64,000 bases of DNA from Gammaproteobacteria bacterium (GTDB lineage: Bacteria; Pseudomonadota; Gammaproteobacteria; JASBUN01), in assembly GCA_030147845.1 (NCBI GenBank), contig JASBUN010000043.1:1-64000 (forward strand). The letters run 5' to 3'. The notes beneath the pieces were generated by a model that was given only the letters and a program-made list of their open reading frames with translations, was not told the origin of the DNA and searched no databases. How positions within the stretch are numbered: the first letter of the stretch is position 1; each line of letters begins with the position of its first letter. The position numbers were made by a program, and so were the translations under genes. This document shows, piece by piece, positions 7,813-18,790 of the stretch.

Positions 7813-10335
7813 ATGCCCGGACGCAATGACCCGTGCCCTTGCGGAAGCGGCAAGAAATTCAAGAAATGTTGCGGCCAGAACAGCCGGTCGACGACGCTGC
7901 GCCACTCCTTGCATATGCCCGCGGCGATCGCCGCCTATCGGCAGGGACAACTCGCTGAAGCCATTCGCATCTGCCAAATCGAACTGGGCGAGAATCCCGA
8001 CAACGCGGACGCTCTCGGCCTCAGCGGCATCTGCCACTATATGTCTGGCGACTTGGCGTCGGCGCAATACGCACTCGAGCAGCAGGCGGCGCGACAGCCC
8101 GACAACGCCGATGCGCACAATAATCTGGGCTTGGTTCTACTCGAACGTGGCGATGTGGAAGGCGCGCATCGCCATGGACATCGGGCCGCCGAGATTGACC
8201 CGCGTTCGGCTGACGCCCAGAATAACCTTGGCAACATCTACCGCGCCGCCAATCGACTGCAAGAGGCCGCGGAGTTCTATCGGGCCGCCATCGCACTCAA
8301 CGCCAAGGATGCGCGCTTCCATTGCAGCCTCGGCGCAGTTGAACAAGCACTTGCGCACGATGAGCAAGCCGAACGCAGCTATCGCCGCGCACTACAACTG
8401 GCGCCCGATTTCGCCGCCGCGCACAACAATCTCGCCGCACTTCTGCAAGAACGTAAAGCTTACGATGACGCATGGACACACTACCAACGGGCGCTACATA
8501 GCGCACCCGACGACGCCGAGATTCTAAGCAATATCGGTAGTTATTGGAAAGACCGCGGCGATCTCGATCAGGCCAACGAGTTTTTAGCACGTGCGCTACA
8601 GGCGGACCCCGATTACGCCGGTGCGTATGTCAATCAAGGCCTGGTCGCGGAAGAACGCGCCGATGCCGATGCTGCGCAGCGGCACTATGAAAGAGCGCTG
8701 GAATTGGACCCCGAGCATACACGCGCGCATGAGGCCCTGGGCGCGCTGTTCCTCAACCGCGGTTATCATGACCTCGCCGTTCACCACTTCAGGCAAGCGC
8801 TACGCTGGGACCCAAACCTGGCTGGGGCTAACGCCGGGCTGGCGCGAGCACTACTAAGCGCAGGCAACCCCAAAGCCCGGGGGCTGGCGCAGAAAGCATA
8901 TGCCTTACGACCGGATGACCCGTATGTGTGCTCGGTATATGCCGATGTGCTGCTAACCGAACAGCGCCCGCGCGAAGTGGTGTCGCTATGGCGGGACTTC
9001 GAGCACCGTTTCCCTGATAGCAGCACCGCTCACATGCGGCTTGCGGAAGCCTATGCCGGCATGGCTGAGTTCGACAAAGCAGCCGAACAGTTCGAATCCG
9101 CCACGCAACTGGCCCAGGACCCGCGCCCGATTCTGGCGCAATGGGCCGAAAGCGAAGAAAAGCGCCATGCCATTGATTCCGCCGACTTGCTGCTGCGGCG
9201 CGCGATCGGCGAGTCGCGGCCGGATACAAAGGAAACCGCGTTGCTGGCTGTCATTGAGATGCGCCGGCACAACCCGCGCGGGGCATTGAAGATCCTGGCC
9301 GACGCCCCGGTCGATCCGGCGACAACGCCGCTACGCCAGCAACTGGATTATGCCTTCGTTCTCGGTGCGGTCAACGACCAATTGGGAAACTACGACGCCG
9401 CATTCGAAGCGTTTGCACGCGGTAATGAAATTAAGAATATCGTCTACGGCGACACCTATGATCGGCAAGTCATAGCAGATCATTCAGCTCAATTACGCGA
9501 ATACTTTCAGCCGTCCCGCCGCGACGCGATACCGCGTTGTCCACCGAGCGACGGCAGCGGCACGCCTACACCGATCTTCATCGTCGGCTTCCCGCGCTCG
9601 GGAACCTCCCTGCTGGAACAAATTCTTGCGTCGCACGCCGACGTCGCCGCGGGCGGCGAGTTGGTCTGCATTTCGAATCTAGTGCAGTATCAAGGTGCCC
9701 AAATACTCGGCAGTCCGCAAGCGTATCCGGCGTGGTTGCATGACATCACTTCGAACGATCAACTGATTGCGCTGCGTCGGCATTATCTCGAATGCGTCGA
9801 CGCGGCGCCGGAAAGCTTCGACAACGCTGCCTACTTGACCGACAAAATGCCGCTGAATCTGCCGCACGTGGGCTTGATTCAGATGCTGTTCCCCGAGTCC
9901 CCGATTATTCACGTGGCGCGTCATCCACTTGATGCCTGCTTATCGGCCTTCTCATCCAATTTTACCCAGGGCAATCGCTACACTTCGACCATTGAGAATA
10001 CCGCATACCACTATGCCGCGGTCATGGATCTGACCGACTTCTACCAGACCACCCTCGACATGAAATTCATGCAACTGCGGTATGAAGATTTGATCGACGA
10101 TCAAGAAACCTCGGTTCGAAGGATATTGCAGTGGATAGGGTTACCTTGGGATGAGAATTGTCTGCGCTTTTACGAAAATAAACGCGTGGTCAAAACTGCC
10201 AGCTACGCACAAGTTACGCGCCAGATCTACTCCAGCTCGCGTTTCCGTTACCGGCACTATCTAAAGCAACTACGTCCGGTTGTGCCCATCCTGGAGCCCA
10301 GCATCAAGCGCTTCGGCTATACGGTGGATGAATAG
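7813..10335 (+). CDS. SEC-C motif / TPR / sulfotransferase fusion protein
   Basis: An 840-residue protein with three parts. Residues 4-21 form a SEC-C zinc motif ([14 protein letters not shown]; Cys8, 10, 19, 20). About residues 50-560 are tetratricopeptide repeats of the NNLG...ALELDP type. Residues 587-840 are a sulfotransferase domain whose PAPS-binding loop FPRSGTS begins at 593. TPR-sulfotransferase proteins are thought to sulfate proteins or glycans; the SEC-C motif may bind a partner such as SecB or ribosomes. I started at the ATG giving [13 protein letters not shown] because the motif then sits at the very N-terminus as is usual; an earlier in-frame start adds 37 unlikely residues. 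Confidence 0.9.
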
Positions 10336-10515
10336 CGGCTGCTCAATATCCGCGCAGGACCGGCATGGCGGCGCGACACGAACTGTATATCATTGTAAAA
10401 TCACGCTGTTATTGTGACCCAGTCAACTTTACGAGCTTGCGTATGATCACAAAAACGTTTATTAACGTAGGAAGTTAGCAGCCATCAGCGCAGCCGACCC
10501 CGACAGGACGCGAGA

Positions 10516-11154
10516 ATGACCAAGCTTGTCAAGCAACAAGGCACCGGTAACCCTTCTCTAGACCGATTCATTGAGCATTGTCACCGTCGACGCTATCCGG
10601 CCAAGAGCGTGATCATTTATGCCGGCGACACCCCCGACGTGTTGTACTACATCATCGAGGGTTCGGTATCGGTCCTCATCGAAGATTCGGATGGACGGGA
10701 AATCGTCTTGGCCTACCTTAATCCCGGCGACTTCTTCGGCGAAATGGGCCTTTTCGACGAAACCCACCGCAGCGCCTGGGTGCGCACCAAGACCCAATGC
10801 GAACTCGCTGAGATCAGTTACGCTCGCTTTCGTCAGCTGGCCGAAGAAGACCCACCGATCCTGTTCGCACTGGCCACGCAGATGGCCACCCGGCTGCGCA
10901 AAACCAGCCGCAAAGTGGGCGACCTGGCATTCCTTGACGTCACCGGGCGCGTAGCGCGCACCTTACTTGATTTGTGCAAGGAACCGGACGCCATGACGCA
11001 TCCCGACGGCATGCAGATCCGCGTCACACGCCAGGAAATCGGGCGTATTGTCGGCTGCTCCCGAGAAATGGTCGGTCGCGTACTCAAAGCGCTCGAAGAG
11101 CAAGGGCTGATCTCGGTCAAGGGCAAAACCATGGTCGTGTTCGGCACTCGTTAG
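10516..11154 (+). CDS. crp: cAMP-responsive global regulator Crp/Vfr
   Basis: A 212-residue Crp with an N-terminal cyclic-nucleotide domain and a C-terminal winged helix. The cAMP pocket is intact (GEMGLF with Glu76, and Arg85-Ser86 in RSAWVRT). The C-terminal half, [11 protein letters not shown]...[21 protein letters not shown], is nearly that of E. coli CRP and Pseudomonas Vfr, so the same TGTGA-type sites are probably bound. It lies opposite trpC, as vfr does in Pseudomonas. The 180-bp upstream region is AT-rich in part, but I could not define a convincing Crp site in it. Confidence 0.95.
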   Translation: MTKLVKQQGTGNPSLDRFIEHCHRRRYPAKSVIIYAGDTPDVLYYIIEGSVSVLIEDSDGREIVLAYLNPGDFFGEMGLFDETHRSAWVRTKTQCELAEISYARFRQLAEEDPPILFALATQMATRLRKTSRKVGDLAFLDVTGRVARTLLDLCKEPDAMTHPDGMQIRVTRQEIGRIVGCSREMVGRVLKALEEQGLISVKGKTMVVFGTR

Positions 11155-11476
11155 GCGCCCATCCCTTTTTAAGCTGTATGGCGGAATACCTTAGACGCTT
11201 GCTTTCTTTACGCGCCCAGCGTCCTAGCGAGCGATTCAAAACCCAAACCAAACCAAATGATTCTCGCCAAGGCGCAAAGCACGCCAAGGTGAATAGGCTG
11301 CCTCGTGTCGTGACCGCTGAATTTTGCACGGATGAATCCGTGCCTACAAAATCAACCCCATACCCTCAATTCACCCATCCAAGCTGGTAGGCGCGGATTC
11401 ACAGCCGTGCATGCGTTGGCTTTGTGCACGGATACAAAGCATCTCAGCGTTTAGCCGACCGCAGCGGCCCGCGGCG
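11155..11476. repeat. Intergenic region with REP-like repeats
   Basis: About 320 bp between crp and trpC, which converge. It holds one clear repeat unit at 11325-11349 and a degenerate inverted one at 11387-11411. The preceding stretch (about 11268-11324), with GGCGCAAAGCACGCCAAGG and GTCGTGAC, also recurs upstream of the repeat at 46995, so the repeated block is about 80 bp long. No gene is visible. Confidence 0.7.
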
Positions 11477-12283
11477 TCAAACAGCGAACAACTGGCTCAG
11501 GCAGGTGCCGGGATCATCGGCGCGCATAAACGTCTCACCAACCAAAAAAGCATGCACACCCTGCGCACGCATCAGACGCACGTCATCGGCGCAGGTAATG
11601 CCACTCTCGGTCACCACCAAACGATCCGCTGGTATGCGCCCGAGCAGACCGAGCGTGGTATCCAAGCGCGTCTCAAATGTGCGCAGATTGCGGTTGTTGA
11701 TGCCAATCATCGACACCGGCAATGCCAAAGCACGATCCAACTCGGCGGCGTCATGCACTTCGACCAGCACGTCCATGCCGAGCTCGGCGGCCAGCGCGGC
11801 CAAATCGGCCATGCGCGCATCTTCCAGTCCGGCAACGATCAGGAGAATACAATCCGCGCCCATGGCACGCGCCTCATACACCTGATACGGATCGATCATA
11901 AAATCCTTGCGCAAAATCGGTAGCCCGCAAGCAGACAGAGCTTGCGCCAAATACTGCGGCGAGCCCTGAAAAAAAGGCGCGTCCGTGAGCACCGATAAGC
12001 ACGTTGCACCGCCGCGCTCGTAGCTGGCGGCGATCGCGGCGGCATCAAAATGCTCGCGCAACACACCTTTACTGGGCGATGCCTTCTTGATCTCGGCAAT
12101 TACCGCCGCCTCACCGGCGCCGACGCGCCGGCGCAGGGCGCTGACAAAACCACGCACCGGCGCGGCGGCCTGGGCGCGCCGGCGCACTGTGTCCATATCC
12201 ACGGCGCGCATTGCCAAAGCGACCTCGTCCGCCTTGCAACGCAAAATCTCCTGCAAGATATCGGATCGATCCACATCCACCAT
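11477..12283 (-). CDS. trpC: Indole-3-glycerol phosphate synthase
   Basis: Closes the indole ring in tryptophan synthesis. The 268-residue protein is a TIM barrel with the expected [11 protein letters not shown] (catalytic lysine), [21 protein letters not shown] and [11 protein letters not shown] segments, and VVTESGI near the C-terminus. The ATG at 12283 was chosen because AGGA lies about eight bases upstream; a start six codons earlier has no such site. It follows trpD by about 80 bp. The phosphoribosylanthranilate isomerase function is not fused here, as usual outside enterics. Confidence 0.97.
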   Translation of the reverse strand: MVDVDRSDILQEILRCKADEVALAMRAVDMDTVRRRAQAAAPVRGFVSALRRRVGAGEAAVIAEIKKASPSKGVLREHFDAAAIAASYERGGATCLSVLTDAPFFQGSPQYLAQALSACGLPILRKDFMIDPYQVYEARAMGADCILLIVAGLEDARMADLAALAAELGMDVLVEVHDAAELDRALALPVSMIGINNRNLRTFETRLDTTLGLLGRIPADRLVVTESGITCADDVRLMRAQGVHAFLVGETFMRADDPGTCLSQLFAV

Positions 12284-12364
12284 CGTCTCTTTCCTCGGCA
12301 CGACCGTTTGGGCGCGCAGTCAAGGGAATCAACGGCCGCGCAAAACCCGCGCACCCCGCCCCGT

Positions 12365-13384
12365 TTAGGTGAAGCTATTGCTGAACCGCACCAGTTGTTG
12401 AAATTTCGATGCTGCCGATCCCTCGGCTATCACCGTGACCGCCATCTGCACGCCGTCATGCAAGGAGTCGGTCAAACCCGCCGCATAAATCGCTGCGCCC
12501 GCATTGAGACAGACGATATCGCGCGCCGGCCCGGCCTCATTAGCAAACACACGCCCGATCAGTTTCAAACTGGCGCCGGCACCGTCAACCGCCAACGCGG
12601 CCGTATCGGACCGTTGAAAACCAAATTCCTCCGGCGTAACAAAATAATCGCGTATCTTGCCGTCCTTCAGTTCGGCAATGTGGGTGCGACTGCCGACGCT
12701 GATTTCGTCCATGCCATCCTCGGCATGCACGACCAACACATGATGGCTGCCCAACCGATGGAGTACTTCCGCCAGCGGCTCAACCCATGCGTCGCTGTAT
12801 ACACCAAGCACTTGATTGGGCGCATCGGCGGGATTAGTCAGTGGTCCGAGTAGATTAAACAGGGTCCGCGCGCCCATTTCGCGACGTGGACCGACGGCAT
12901 GCTTCATGGCGCCATGATGAAGCGGCGCAAACATGAAACCGACGCCGATCTCGTCCACGCAGCGCCCTACCTGCGCCGGGGTGAGCTGCAAATTAACACC
13001 CGCGGCCTCCAACAGGTCGGCGCTGCCTGACTTGCTCGACACCGAACGGTTGCCGTGTTTGGCCACTTTGCCACCGGCGGCGGCAACCACGATCGCGCTG
13101 GCCGTCGATATATTGAACGTTCCGGCGCCGTCTCCTCCGGTACCGCAGGTATCGACCACATGCGCACCGTGGACCTCGACACGCGTCGCCAATTCGCGCA
13201 TGACGCGAGCGGCGGCGACGATTTCTACGACCGTCTCGCCCTTCATGCGTAAGCCGATGAGAAAGCCGCCGATCTGCGCCTGCGTCGCCTCGCCGGTCAT
13301 GATAGTGCGCATCACGTGCATCATGTCGTCCGAGCCCAAGTCGCTCCGCTCGGTTATCGCGCGTATGGCAGATTGCATGTCCAT
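12365..13384 (-). CDS. trpD: Anthranilate phosphoribosyltransferase
   Basis: Transfers phosphoribose from PRPP to anthranilate. Family motifs are clear: [37 protein letters not shown] and a later [14 protein letters not shown]. With the ATG at 13384, preceded by GGAG seven bases earlier, the protein has 339 residues, a normal length. It lies between trpG and trpC on the minus strand; 178 bp separate it from trpG, which is a longer gap than elsewhere in the operon. Confidence 0.97.
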   Translation of the reverse strand: MDMQSAIRAITERSDLGSDDMMHVMRTIMTGEATQAQIGGFLIGLRMKGETVVEIVAAARVMRELATRVEVHGAHVVDTCGTGGDGAGTFNISTASAIVVAAAGGKVAKHGNRSVSSKSGSADLLEAAGVNLQLTPAQVGRCVDEIGVGFMFAPLHHGAMKHAVGPRREMGARTLFNLLGPLTNPADAPNQVLGVYSDAWVEPLAEVLHRLGSHHVLVVHAEDGMDEISVGSRTHIAELKDGKIRDYFVTPEEFGFQRSDTAALAVDGAGASLKLIGRVFANEAGPARDIVCLNAGAAIYAAGLTDSLHDGVQMAVTVIAEGSAASKFQQLVRFSNSFT

Positions 13385-13561
13385 ATCATCTCTCCCCAAA
13401 ACCCGCACCGGCGGATTACATCTGTGACGCCGGCCAGGCCGCTGTATATAACGTCTGTAGTTTTACGACTGCGCGCAGCACGCGAGCAAATACGTACTTC
13501 GACCGGGCAAACGAGCGCCTGGACCAGACCGCATACGCTGCAGCCAAACGTGGCGCCGTCG

Positions 13562-14140
13562 TCAATGGTTCAAAAAGTTGCGTAACAAATCATGGCCATG
13601 ACGGGTAAGGATGGATTCCGGATGGAACTGCACACCCTCGACGTCGAATTCCCTATGCCGCACACCCATGATTTCATCCACTTCGCCGTCATCACTTTGA
13701 GTCCATGCGGTAACTTCCAAGCATGCCGGCAAACTATCTTTTTCGATCACCAGTGAATGGTAGCGCGTCGCCTCAAACGGATTTTCCAAGCCACGGAAAA
13801 CACCGCTGTCGGCGTGATGCATCATTGATGTCTTACCGTGCATGACCGCGGCGGCGTGGACGACCCGACCGCCGAACGCCTGGCCGATACTTTGATGACC
13901 AAGGCAGACGCCTAGAATCGGCACAGTGCCCGCCAATCGGCGGATCGCTTCTACCGACACGCCGGCCTCGTTAGGCGTACACGGACCCGGCGAGATGACA
14001 AGGTGATCGGGCCGCAGCTGTTGCATCTCTTCTACGGTAATCTGATCGTTGCGATACACATGCACGTCCGCACCCAACTCGCCAAAATATTGCACCAGGT
14101 TATAAGTGAATGAATCGTAGTTGTCGATCATAAGCAGCAT
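13562..14140 (-). CDS. trpG: Anthranilate synthase glutaminase subunit (TrpG/PabA)
   Basis: A 192-residue class I glutamine amidotransferase that supplies ammonia to TrpE, and probably also to PabB. The nucleophile is Cys79 in GVCLGHQS; the His-Glu pair of the triad is in VQFHPES. It opens with the typical [19 protein letters not shown]. It lies 112 bp downstream of trpE. A dual TrpG/PabA role is common when, as in this window, no second copy is seen. Confidence 0.95.
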   Translation of the reverse strand: MLLMIDNYDSFTYNLVQYFGELGADVHVYRNDQITVEEMQQLRPDHLVISPGPCTPNEAGVSVEAIRRLAGTVPILGVCLGHQSIGQAFGGRVVHAAAVMHGKTSMMHHADSGVFRGLENPFEATRYHSLVIEKDSLPACLEVTAWTQSDDGEVDEIMGVRHREFDVEGVQFHPESILTRHGHDLLRNFLNH

Positions 14141-14252
14141 GTCGAAAACCTCGATGAAGGGCTACGGCGACAGTGATGCGGTCGAATCCGCCGCCGGATT
14201 CGAAGACACGAATCGCCGCTGCGCCGCTCTGCCTTGTCGGTTGGCGTCATAT

Positions 14253-15740
14253 TCATTTATGCACCGCATCCAGACCGGCTTCGGCCAGTGCGACCGCACG
14301 GAAAATCGCGCGCCCCTTGTTCATGGTTTCCTTCCACTCGTAAGCCGGCACCGAGTCGGCGACGATGCCGGCACCCGCTTGTATGTACAGACTGCCATCC
14401 TTGATTACTGCGGTACGGATGGCGATGGCGGTATCCATGTTGCCACCCCAGGAAATATATCCGACCGCACCGGCATAGATGCCACGCTTGACCGGCTCTA
14501 ATTCGTCAATGATTTCCATGGCGCGGATCTTGGGCGCGCCGGAAACCGTGCCGGCGGGAAACGTCGCCCGTAACACGTCCATCGCCGTCATACCGGCATG
14601 CAATTTTCCGGTGACGTTGGAGACGATATGCATCACGTGCGAGTAACGCTCGATCACCATTTGTTCGGTCAGCCGCACGCTGCCGATTTCGCACACGCGT
14701 CCGGCATCGTTGCGGCCCAAATCGATCAGCATCAAATGCTCAGCACGCTCCTTGGGATCGGCCAGCAATTCGCGTTCCCAGGCGAGATCGGCGTCTTCAG
14801 TGGCGCCGCGCGGACGCGTGCCGGCGATCGGACGGACGGTGACCACGCCATCTTCCAGGCGTGTCAGAATTTCCGGCGATGAACCCACCACTTGATAGTC
14901 ACCGAGATCCATATAGAACATGTAGGGCGAAGGGTTAAGACTTCGCAGCGCGCGATATAGGTCCAACGCCTCGGCCTGAAACGGTACCGACATGCGCTGC
15001 GACAACACCACCTGCATGGCGTCGCCTTCCAATATATAACGTTTGATGCGTTGTACCGCCTGCTCAAAACCGTCACGCGTAAAGCCGGACACGAAGTCTT
15101 CTTCCGCCACGGCGCGCGCCTTGCGCGCAGGGCGATAAACCGAGTCGGTAGCGCGCAAACGCTGGACCAGTTCATCGAGACGTTGCTGTGCACGCGCGAA
15201 AGCGTCGCTTTCGCCAGCCTCGGCATGCACGACGACATACAGCTTGCCGGCCAGATTATCAAATACCAGCACTTCGTCGGACACCATCAGCAGCACGTCC
15301 GGCGTAGCCAAGGGGTCGGGATTGGGGCAATGGCGTAGGCGCGGCTCGATATAGCGCACTGTGTCGTAACCGAAGTAACCGACCAAGCCGCCGCTGAAGC
15401 GCGGCAATCCTTCAACTTCAGGCACACGGTAGCGCGTCTGGAATTGTTCGATCCACGTCAACGGGTCGTCGGTGGTCAGTTCGTCCACCACCTCGCCATC
15501 CCGGCTGACGCGGATGGTAGTACCGTAGACTTTGAGAACGGTGCGCGCGGGCAAACCGATGATGGAATAGCGGCCCCATTTTTCGCCGCCCTGCACCGAC
15601 TCGAACAAATAGGAATACGGGCCTTCGCCGAGCTTTAAATAAGTGCTAAGCGGGGTATCGAGGTCGGCCAGCACCTCGCGCATGACGGGAATGTGATTAT
15701 AGCCCTGGCGGGCGAACTGCTCGAATTGTTCCTGATTCAT
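14253..15740 (-). CDS. trpE: Anthranilate synthase component I
   Basis: Converts chorismate to anthranilate with TrpG. The 495-residue protein shows the C-terminal chorismate-binding core: [39 protein letters not shown] and YAGAVGY. The N-terminal tryptophan-binding region contains SYLFESV, the LLES-like feedback site seen in allosteric TrpE. I started at MNQEQFEQF (15740); the longer frame adds 18 residues lacking similarity. Upstream lies gph and a possible Trp-containing leader peptide. Confidence 0.97.
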   Translation of the reverse strand: MNQEQFEQFARQGYNHIPVMREVLADLDTPLSTYLKLGEGPYSYLFESVQGGEKWGRYSIIGLPARTVLKVYGTTIRVSRDGEVVDELTTDDPLTWIEQFQTRYRVPEVEGLPRFSGGLVGYFGYDTVRYIEPRLRHCPNPDPLATPDVLLMVSDEVLVFDNLAGKLYVVVHAEAGESDAFARAQQRLDELVQRLRATDSVYRPARKARAVAEEDFVSGFTRDGFEQAVQRIKRYILEGDAMQVVLSQRMSVPFQAEALDLYRALRSLNPSPYMFYMDLGDYQVVGSSPEILTRLEDGVVTVRPIAGTRPRGATEDADLAWERELLADPKERAEHLMLIDLGRNDAGRVCEIGSVRLTEQMVIERYSHVMHIVSNVTGKLHAGMTAMDVLRATFPAGTVSGAPKIRAMEIIDELEPVKRGIYAGAVGYISWGGNMDTAIAIRTAVIKDGSLYIQAGAGIVADSVPAYEWKETMNKGRAIFRAVALAEAGLDAVHK

Positions 15741-15803
15741 GACGACGACTTTCCGGGCAAAAGGTGGATCAGCGGTACGCGCGTTCAGCACCAACGACGG
15801 CTT

Positions 15804-15863
15804 TCACCATCGTGTGCAGGCGCTTCCGATCCAAGACTTCTGCGTCGCTAAGGTCATCATCAT
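15804..15863 (-). promoter_or_regulatory. Possible trpE leader peptide
   Basis: A 19-codon frame between gph and trpE starts with three consecutive ATG codons and contains two Trp codons, the second directly before the TGA stop. Its position suits a leader peptide that senses tryptophan. However, the ribosome site is weak, and the 63 bp between its stop and trpE show only a poor GGTG/CACC stem followed by four T, so classical attenuation is not well supported. Confidence 0.25.
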
Positions 15864-15922
15864 GGTCCAATAGTGCCCCAGAAGCCCTCGCTCGGCAAGG
15901 GTTTCGGTAACCGAAGCCGGGA

Positions 15923-16600
15923 TTACGCCGCCTGCTCCAGCAGCGAGCGCAGTTCGATCATGCTGTCGATGACGGCATTCGGCTCGGCGTCGCGTATATC
16001 AACGCCGTGATTGTAGCCATAACTCATACAAACGATCTGAAATCCGGCCGCACGCGCCGCCTTAACGTCGCTGACTGAATCGCCGATCATCAGCGCATCG
16101 CTGGGATCGGTACCGAAAAATTGCGCGGCGTGCAACAGCGGTAACGGATCGGGCTTCTTTTTCTCCAGCGTGTCACCGCTGATGACAATGCTGAAATCGT
16201 CGTAGAGACCAAGCGTCTTTAGCAACGGCTCGGTGAACTGCCCGGCCTTGTTGGTGACACAACCAAGCTGATAGCGTGCGGCCTTGAGATAATCCAGGCC
16301 TTCGCGCACGCCCGGGTACAGGCGGCTGCGTTTACTGGTGTTCTCGGCGTACAGCGACAAATACAAAGGATAGGCGCGCTCAAACAGCGCATCGTCGGGT
16401 TCGCCGTCGAGTTGGCCGACCAAGGCGCGGCGCACCAGACGTTCGACGCCATTGCCGACCCATTCGCGCACGCGTTCCTCACCACGCACCGGCATGCCCA
16501 ACTGCCGCATCATTTCGTCGGCGCAAAAGGCCAGGTCCGGGACACTGTCCACCAAGGTGCCGTCGACGTCGATGAGAATCATTTTCGGTGTGCGAAGCAT
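15923..16600 (-). CDS. gph: Phosphoglycolate phosphatase
   Basis: A 225-residue HAD-superfamily hydrolase with the nucleophile and acid/base aspartates Asp11 and Asp13 in DVDGTLVDS, a helical cap, the motif-III lysine in KKKPDPLPLL and motif IV in MIGDSVSDVKAA. Gph removes phosphate from 2-phosphoglycolate, for instance after oxidative DNA repair. The position between rpe and trpE is the usual gammaproteobacterial order, which favours Gph over other HAD enzymes. Confidence 0.92.
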   Translation of the reverse strand: MLRTPKMILIDVDGTLVDSVPDLAFCADEMMRQLGMPVRGEERVREWVGNGVERLVRRALVGQLDGEPDDALFERAYPLYLSLYAENTSKRSRLYPGVREGLDYLKAARYQLGCVTNKAGQFTEPLLKTLGLYDDFSIVISGDTLEKKKPDPLPLLHAAQFFGTDPSDALMIGDSVSDVKAARAAGFQIVCMSYGYNHGVDIRDAEPNAVIDSMIELRSLLEQAA

Positions 16601-16640
16601 AGTTCCAGTACATTCAGGTCAAAGAAATAAAAAATGGCGC

Positions 16641-16681
16641 AATAAAACCCAAAACACCGCCGGCGCCAGCACCGCGCCGGC
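16641..16681 (-). terminator. Possible terminator between rpe and gph
   Basis: On the minus strand an 8-bp GCCGGCGC/GCGCCGGC stem with a 7-base loop is followed by an interrupted T-rich stretch. The stem is strong but the T-run is broken by G, so termination may be partial. It would separate rpe from gph-trp. Confidence 0.45.
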
Positions 16682-16803
16682 AGTCTGAGCTTTCCCGCGT
16701 CGCCGAAATCACCAACACCGGCGGCTCAAGCAGGCAGCAATACAGATCGGCCTAGCCATTCCGTACGCCATTGCGACACGATCCGATGCCCCCGCCGGTT
16801 GGG

Positions 16804-17499
16804 CTATTTGCCAGCCTTGGCCAGTTCGTCGCGCATGGACTGGATAACGCTATTATATCGATGAGGGTCGCTTGCCTTGGCGGCGCCGAAGATCGCCGAG
16901 CCGGCCACGAACGTATTGGCGCCGGCGGCGGCAATCTCACGAATATTGTCCACCTTTACGCCGCCATCGATCTCCAGACGGATGTCGCGACCGGAAGCAT
17001 CAATGATCTTGCGCGCCTCGCGCAACTTGTCCAGCGCCGTAGGGATAAAACTTTGACCACCGAAACCAGGGTTCACCGACATCAGCAAAACCATGTCGAC
17101 CTTGTCGATGACGTAATTCAAGTAATCCAACGGCGTTGCTGGATTGAACACCAAGCCCGGCTTGCAGCCTTCCGCACGGATCAGCTGTAGGGTGCGGTCG
17201 ATATGCTCCGATGCCTCGGGATGAAATGTAATGTAGGTCGCGCCCGCTTTGGCGAAATCGGGGATAATCCGATCGACCGGTTTGACCATCAAGTGCACGT
17301 CGATAGGCGCGGTGACGCCATGCTTGCGCAACGCTTCGCAAATCAGCGGGCCGATGGTCAGGTTGGGCACGTAATGGTTGTCCATGACGTCAAAGTGCAC
17401 GATATCCGCTCCGGCATTGAGTACACTGGTGACCTCATCGCCGAGACGGGCAAAATCCGCCGATAAAATGGACGGCGCGATCAAAAAATCTGCTGGCAT
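16804..17499 (-). CDS. rpe: Ribulose-phosphate 3-epimerase
   Basis: Interconverts ribulose-5-phosphate and xylulose-5-phosphate in the pentose phosphate pathway. The 231-residue TIM barrel starts [20 protein letters not shown]; it shows [24 protein letters not shown] and [12 protein letters not shown], with the metal-binding His/Asp residues in place. The start at 17499 is preceded by AGGAG; the longer frame (to 17541) is unlikely. Its product also feeds the phosphoketolase encoded further on. Confidence 0.97.
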   Translation of the reverse strand: MPADFLIAPSILSADFARLGDEVTSVLNAGADIVHFDVMDNHYVPNLTIGPLICEALRKHGVTAPIDVHLMVKPVDRIIPDFAKAGATYITFHPEASEHIDRTLQLIRAEGCKPGLVFNPATPLDYLNYVIDKVDMVLLMSVNPGFGGQSFIPTALDKLREARKIIDASGRDIRLEIDGGVKVDNIREIAAAGANTFVAGSAIFGAAKASDPHRYNSVIQSMRDELAKAGK

Positions 17500-17765
17500 G
17501 GTTGAGCCTCTCCTAGGTCCACAGGGCATGCCATTGATCATGCCCCGAACGATGAACTCGGCACTTTACCCGATTGGACGCCAATTTTCAGCAATTGGGC
17601 AGCGATCGCGTATTCGCCTATACTGGGAACCGTCGCGCCCAAATCCACACCCGCGCTCAGGGCATAGATTTTGTTTATTCGACAAGTAACTGCGTTTTTG
17701 GCGACCGAAGTCTAAGTCGCGGCATCATCAACGCCATTGCCGAGCCATCGTCAGAAGGAGAATCC

Positions 17766-18245
17766 ATGTCTGGTGCCACACTTATGCATCCGCTGCTCAA
17801 CGCGTTGCACGTACTGTCCGTGGTCATTTGGGTCGGCGGTATGTTGTTCGCCTACCTGGTTTTGCGACCTACGGCGGCGGCGCAATTGCCACCTCCCGAG
17901 CGTCTGACGCTCTGGGTAGGCGTATTCCAACGCTTTTTCCCTTGGGTTTGGGCCGCGATCGTGCTGATCCTATTGACCGGACTGGGCATGATGTACGCGT
18001 ATTTCGGCGGCATGAAATCGCCACCATACGTGCAGACCATGTTCGGTCTCGGGCTTATCATGATGTTCATTTTCATGCATGTATTCTTTGCCCCCTACGG
18101 CCGCCTCAAACGCGCGGTGGCGGCGAAGGACTGGCAAGCGGGCGGGCGCAACTTGGCCACGATCCGAAAGTTGGTCGGTCTCAATGCCCTGATCGGCGTG
18201 ATCGTCATCGTCGTCGCCGCCGGCGGACATTGGCTCGGTATCTAG
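17766..18245 (+). CDS. CopD-like four-helix membrane protein
   Basis: A 159-residue integral membrane protein with four hydrophobic segments (about 8-30, 50-72, 84-102 and 132-156). It resembles the short CopD-family proteins: early HVLSVVIWVGGMLFAYL, then a histidine in the third segment (FMHVFFAPYGRLKRAV). Family members are linked to copper uptake or to haem-containing membrane complexes, but the exact role is not known. AAGGAG precedes the ATG. It lies 107 bp before nsrR on the same strand. Confidence 0.75.
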   Translation: MSGATLMHPLLNALHVLSVVIWVGGMLFAYLVLRPTAAAQLPPPERLTLWVGVFQRFFPWVWAAIVLILLTGLGMMYAYFGGMKSPPYVQTMFGLGLIMMFIFMHVFFAPYGRLKRAVAAKDWQAGGRNLATIRKLVGLNALIGVIVIVVAAGGHWLGI

Positions 18246-18352
18246 CGCCAAACCAACGCTCGCGCACGAACCGCGTCACGCAGTTGCGGCGATCCGGTAT
18301 AATCGGTCGCTCCACCTGCTCTTTAATTTATGCCGCGAGGCAACGGCGACCG

Positions 18353-18784
18353 ATGCAACTCACGCGCTACACAGACTATTCTTTACGGGTGCTCATTTAC
18401 CTGGCGGTGCATCATGAGCGCTTGGCCACCATAACCGAGATATCCGAGGCTTACGGTATTTCGCGAAACCATCTGGTCAAAGTGGTACATGAACTGGGTA
18501 TGCTGGGATTCATCAAGACCCAACGTGGCAAACAGGGTGGGCTGCGTTTGGCGCACGCGGCCGAGCAGATTAACGTCGGTAAGGTCGTACGACAGGTCGA
18601 GAAGAACCTCGCCATCGTCAACTGTAGCGAACCCATCTGCCCGATAATGCCGGCCTGCGATCTGCGCGCCATGCTGTTCGAGGCCCGCGACGCGTTCTTC
18701 GATGTGCTCGATCGGCATAGCTTGGCCGACCTGGTCCGCAACCGTCGGGCGAAATTAGGGCAGCTACTGATCAGCGGCGCCTAG
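18353..18784 (+). CDS. nsrR: Nitric-oxide-sensing Rrf2 repressor NsrR
   Basis: A 143-residue Rrf2-family winged-helix regulator. Three cysteines at 91, 96 and 102 (CSEPIC then PIMPAC) match the iron-sulfur ligands of E. coli NsrR, including the spacing. NsrR normally represses nitric-oxide detoxification genes until NO damages the cluster. A perfect TATAAT lies at 18298-18303, about 50 bp upstream of the ATG, though the matching -35 is poor. No obvious NO-detoxifying enzyme lies beside it; the preceding CopD-like gene may be a target or merely a neighbour. Confidence 0.88.
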   Translation: MQLTRYTDYSLRVLIYLAVHHERLATITEISEAYGISRNHLVKVVHELGMLGFIKTQRGKQGGLRLAHAAEQINVGKVVRQVEKNLAIVNCSEPICPIMPACDLRAMLFEARDAFFDVLDRHSLADLVRNRRAKLGQLLISGA

Positions 18785-18790
18785 CCAGGC

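Noticed and set aside
10336-10515. Possible Crp-binding site upstream of crp
   Set aside because: TGTGA and TCACA half-sites are present (near 10412 and 10447), but they are not paired with the right 6-bp spacing.
12050-12853. 267-codon plus-strand open frame
   Set aside because: It lies antisense to trpC and trpD, whose protein sequences are unmistakable; composition is typical of a shadow frame in GC-rich DNA.
17828-18352. Long N-terminal extension of the nsrR frame
   Set aside because: NsrR homology begins at MQLTRYTDYS (18353); the earlier codons overlap the CopD-like gene in another frame.
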